Shown piece after piece: positions 13,781-15,287 of a stretch of 15,287 nucleotides of DNA. A program made the translations under genes and the position numbers. How positions within the stretch are numbered: the first letter of the stretch is position 1; each line of letters begins with the position of its first letter. The DNA is from JALRLA01 sp046047755 (GTDB lineage: Bacteria; Bacteroidota; Bacteroidia; NS11-12g; UBA955). The stretch is from contig JBJOHK010000083.1 of NCBI GenBank assembly GCA_046047755.1, positions 1 to 15,287 on the forward strand. The letters are read 5' to 3'. A model generated the notes under the pieces. It was given only the letters and a program-made list of their open reading frames with translations. It did not search any database and was not told the origin of the DNA.

Positions 13781-15114
13781 AGCAGTTGAGAAGCCAGGTT
13801 AGCCAGATCGCTTCGCTCGCCTTTTTCAAGTGTTATATGGGCATAAAGGGCTTGGCCCTTCATTCTATCAATCAGAAAAGAAAGTCCATTGGACTGAGCA
13901 TCCAGGTATGGGGTATCTATTTGATTGATGTCGCCTGTAAAAACAATTTTTGTCCCTTCACCTGCCCTTGTAATGATTGTTTTCACCTCTAAAGGAGTCA
14001 AATTCTGAGCTTCGTCGACAATGAAAATAATCCTTGATAAACTTCGGCCCCTGATATAGGCCAAGGGTTGAACTAAGAGCTTTTCATTATCGATTAGCTC
14101 TTTAATTTTGGCCGACTCTTTTGAATTCTCACTGTATTGATTTTGAATGAATTTCAAATTGTCCCATAAGGGTTCCATATATGGATTAACTTTCTGCTTC
14201 ATGTCACCAGGCAGATAGCCGATGTCTTTGTTGTTCAAAGGCACAATTGGACGGGCCAAATATATCTGTCGATACTCCGTGCGCTGTTCTAATGCGGTAG
14301 CCAATGCCAATAACGTTTTACCCGTACCAGCCACACCTTGAATGGACACCAACTTGATGGCAGGATTCAATAAGGCGTGCATGGCGAAAGTCTGCTCTGC
14401 ATTTTTGGGTTTTATTCCATAACAATTTTGCTTCTCAACTCGTTCCAAATGACCCGTTTCAGGGTTAAAATGGGCCAAAGTCGAATTTCGATGATTGCGA
14501 AAAATAAAGAAATGGTTTGCTTCAGGCTGCTTTCTCCAAACGCGTTGAAAATCTACTCCTTCGCCTCTATGAATGCGATCAATTACTTCTGAATCTGGCA
14601 ATTCCATCAGGGTAATTCCTCGATACAAACCCTCTACATCCTTGATTTTCCCTGTTTCATAATCTTGAGCGTTCAAACTTAGAGAACGAGCTTTTAGTCT
14701 TAGGTTCATGTCTTTTGATACCAATATGACAGCTCTATCAGGGTTGATCTCCTGCATGTGCAAGGCAGCATTGATGATCTTATGATCGGCTTTGCGATCA
14801 CCGAAAATTAGTGTAGCATCTAATTGCGATTTTTCCTGCATGACAACCATGAATCGACCCTTCCCTTTTCTTAACGGAATCCATTGGTTCAATGCACGGC
14901 CCTCCGATAATATATCTATTAGCCGAATGAATTGTCGGGCCTCAAAATTTAGCGTATCATTTCCCTTTTTAAAATTGTCCAACTCCTCCAAAACGGTGAT
15001 GGGGATGGCCACATCGTGCTCGTCAAACTGATTGACCGCCTGGTGATCGTACAGTAGCACTGAAGTATCAAGTACAAAAATTTTCGTTTTAGCTGATTGA
15101 ATTCGTTTTGCCAT
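13777..15114 (-). CDS. PIN domain-PhoH ATPase fusion protein
   Basis: The 445-residue product has two domains. The N-terminal PIN nuclease domain (about 10-150) has the acidic set Asp16 in FVLDTSVL, Glu44 in LEELDNF, Asp106/Asp110 in GDRKADHKI, and Asp135 in VSKDMNLR. The C-terminal PhoH-type P-loop ATPase has Walker A GVAGTGKT (260-267), Walker B IIFIVDEAQN (362-371), and sensor-like FTGDINQID (392-400). ARPIVPLNNKDIGYLPGD and GRSLSRIIFIVDEAQNLTP are the typical PhoH signatures. Such proteins are thought to be RNA-acting helicase-nucleases linked to RNA turnover or stress; related PhoH2 proteins in mycobacteria unwind and cut RNA. The start ATG at 15114 gives the expected length. All catalytic motifs are intact. 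No toxin-antitoxin partner is evident; the adjacent convergent orphan gene is not an obvious antitoxin. Confidence 0.94.
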   Translation of the reverse strand: MAKRIQSAKTKIFVLDTSVLLYDHQAVNQFDEHDVAIPITVLEELDNFKKGNDTLNFEARQFIRLIDILSEGRALNQWIPLRKGKGRFMVVMQEKSQLDATLIFGDRKADHKIINAALHMQEINPDRAVILVSKDMNLRLKARSLSLNAQDYETGKIKDVEGLYRGITLMELPDSEVIDRIHRGEGVDFQRVWRKQPEANHFFIFRNHRNSTLAHFNPETGHLERVEKQNCYGIKPKNAEQTFAMHALLNPAIKLVSIQGVAGTGKTLLALATALEQRTEYRQIYLARPIVPLNNKDIGYLPGDMKQKVNPYMEPLWDNLKFIQNQYSENSKESAKIKELIDNEKLLVQPLAYIRGRSLSRIIFIVDEAQNLTPLEVKTIITRAGEGTKIVFTGDINQIDTPYLDAQSNGLSFLIDRMKGQALYAHITLEKGERSDLANLASQLL

Positions 15115-15287
15115 AGGGCCCGAATATGGGCATAATACATTTCGGTAATATGAACTGATTCAATTTGTTATTCACACAAGGTTTTTGAAATCAGCAATGA
15201 ATACTCTCATCAGACTATTCTGTTAGATCTTCTCATTTGGAAGCCCTCACCCGATTACGATTAATGTATCATCCGTATATCCAGGCT
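15115..15287. other. Upstream region of the PIN-PhoH gene, no gene seen
   Basis: This A+T-rich stretch must hold the promoter of the PIN-PhoH gene, but I find no clear TAnnTTTG box on the minus strand. Short inverted repeats (GCCC/GGGC around 15118-15131) are weak. An ATG at 15264 opens eight plus-strand codons to the window edge, too little to call. Confidence 0.4.

Noticed and set aside
13777..15114. A PIN domain gene beside a small gene suggested a toxin-antitoxin pair.
   Set aside because: The PIN domain is fused to a complete PhoH ATPase, the small gene is convergent rather than upstream in the same operon, and it does not resemble an antitoxin.
15264..15287. ATG opening eight codons to the window edge on the plus strand.
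   Set aside because: Too short to judge, with no promoter box before it.

Overview
The window looks like chromosomal DNA from a member of the Bacteroidota, probably Flavobacteriia-like. Three things point there: Bacteroidota-type promoter boxes (TAnnTTTG), a serine hydroxymethyltransferase with the insert typical of that phylum, and the mix of YfhO protein, inserted S8 peptidase and PIN-PhoH protein. The family-level placement is inference. I see no tRNA or rRNA gene, CRISPR array, insertion sequence or phage gene.

Region 1 (1-5756, minus strand) is a compact run transcribed right to left: a large YfhO-family membrane protein, a family 2 glycosyltransferase (4 bases later), a SAM-dependent methyltransferase (ATGA overlap), a secreted S8 serine peptidase (38-base gap) and a DoxX-family membrane protein cut by the window edge (3-base gap). 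The first three suggest building or decorating a surface glycan or lipid. The last two are probably just co-transcribed.

Region 2 (5757-10453) has a promoter region diverging to glyA (plus). glyA meets a 70-residue membrane protein and a Wzx-like flippase (both minus) end to end. A second divergent region leads to an unrecognised acidic 190-residue protein and then pdhB, which has a good promoter in front and a strong intrinsic terminator behind.

Region 3 (10475-13780, plus) becomes visibly richer in A+T. It holds a PiT-like membrane protein with two-fold repeated motifs, a D-Ala-D-Ala-ligase-like ATP-grasp enzyme, a HAD-superfamily gene broken by an in-frame amber codon and lacking catalytic residues, and an orphan tryptophan-rich 148-residue protein with a perfect inverted repeat just before its start. 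This is the accessory-looking part of the window and the best place to look for something new.

Region 4 (13777-15287) is a PIN-PhoH ATPase gene on the minus strand, sharing its stop-codon bases with the orphan gene, followed by 173 bases with no convincing gene.

The most notable regulatory pattern is that several genes (5823, 7316, 8794, and less perfectly 8700 and 10490) have a -7 type box ending only 4 to 7 bases before the start codon, which predicts leaderless or nearly leaderless mRNAs.
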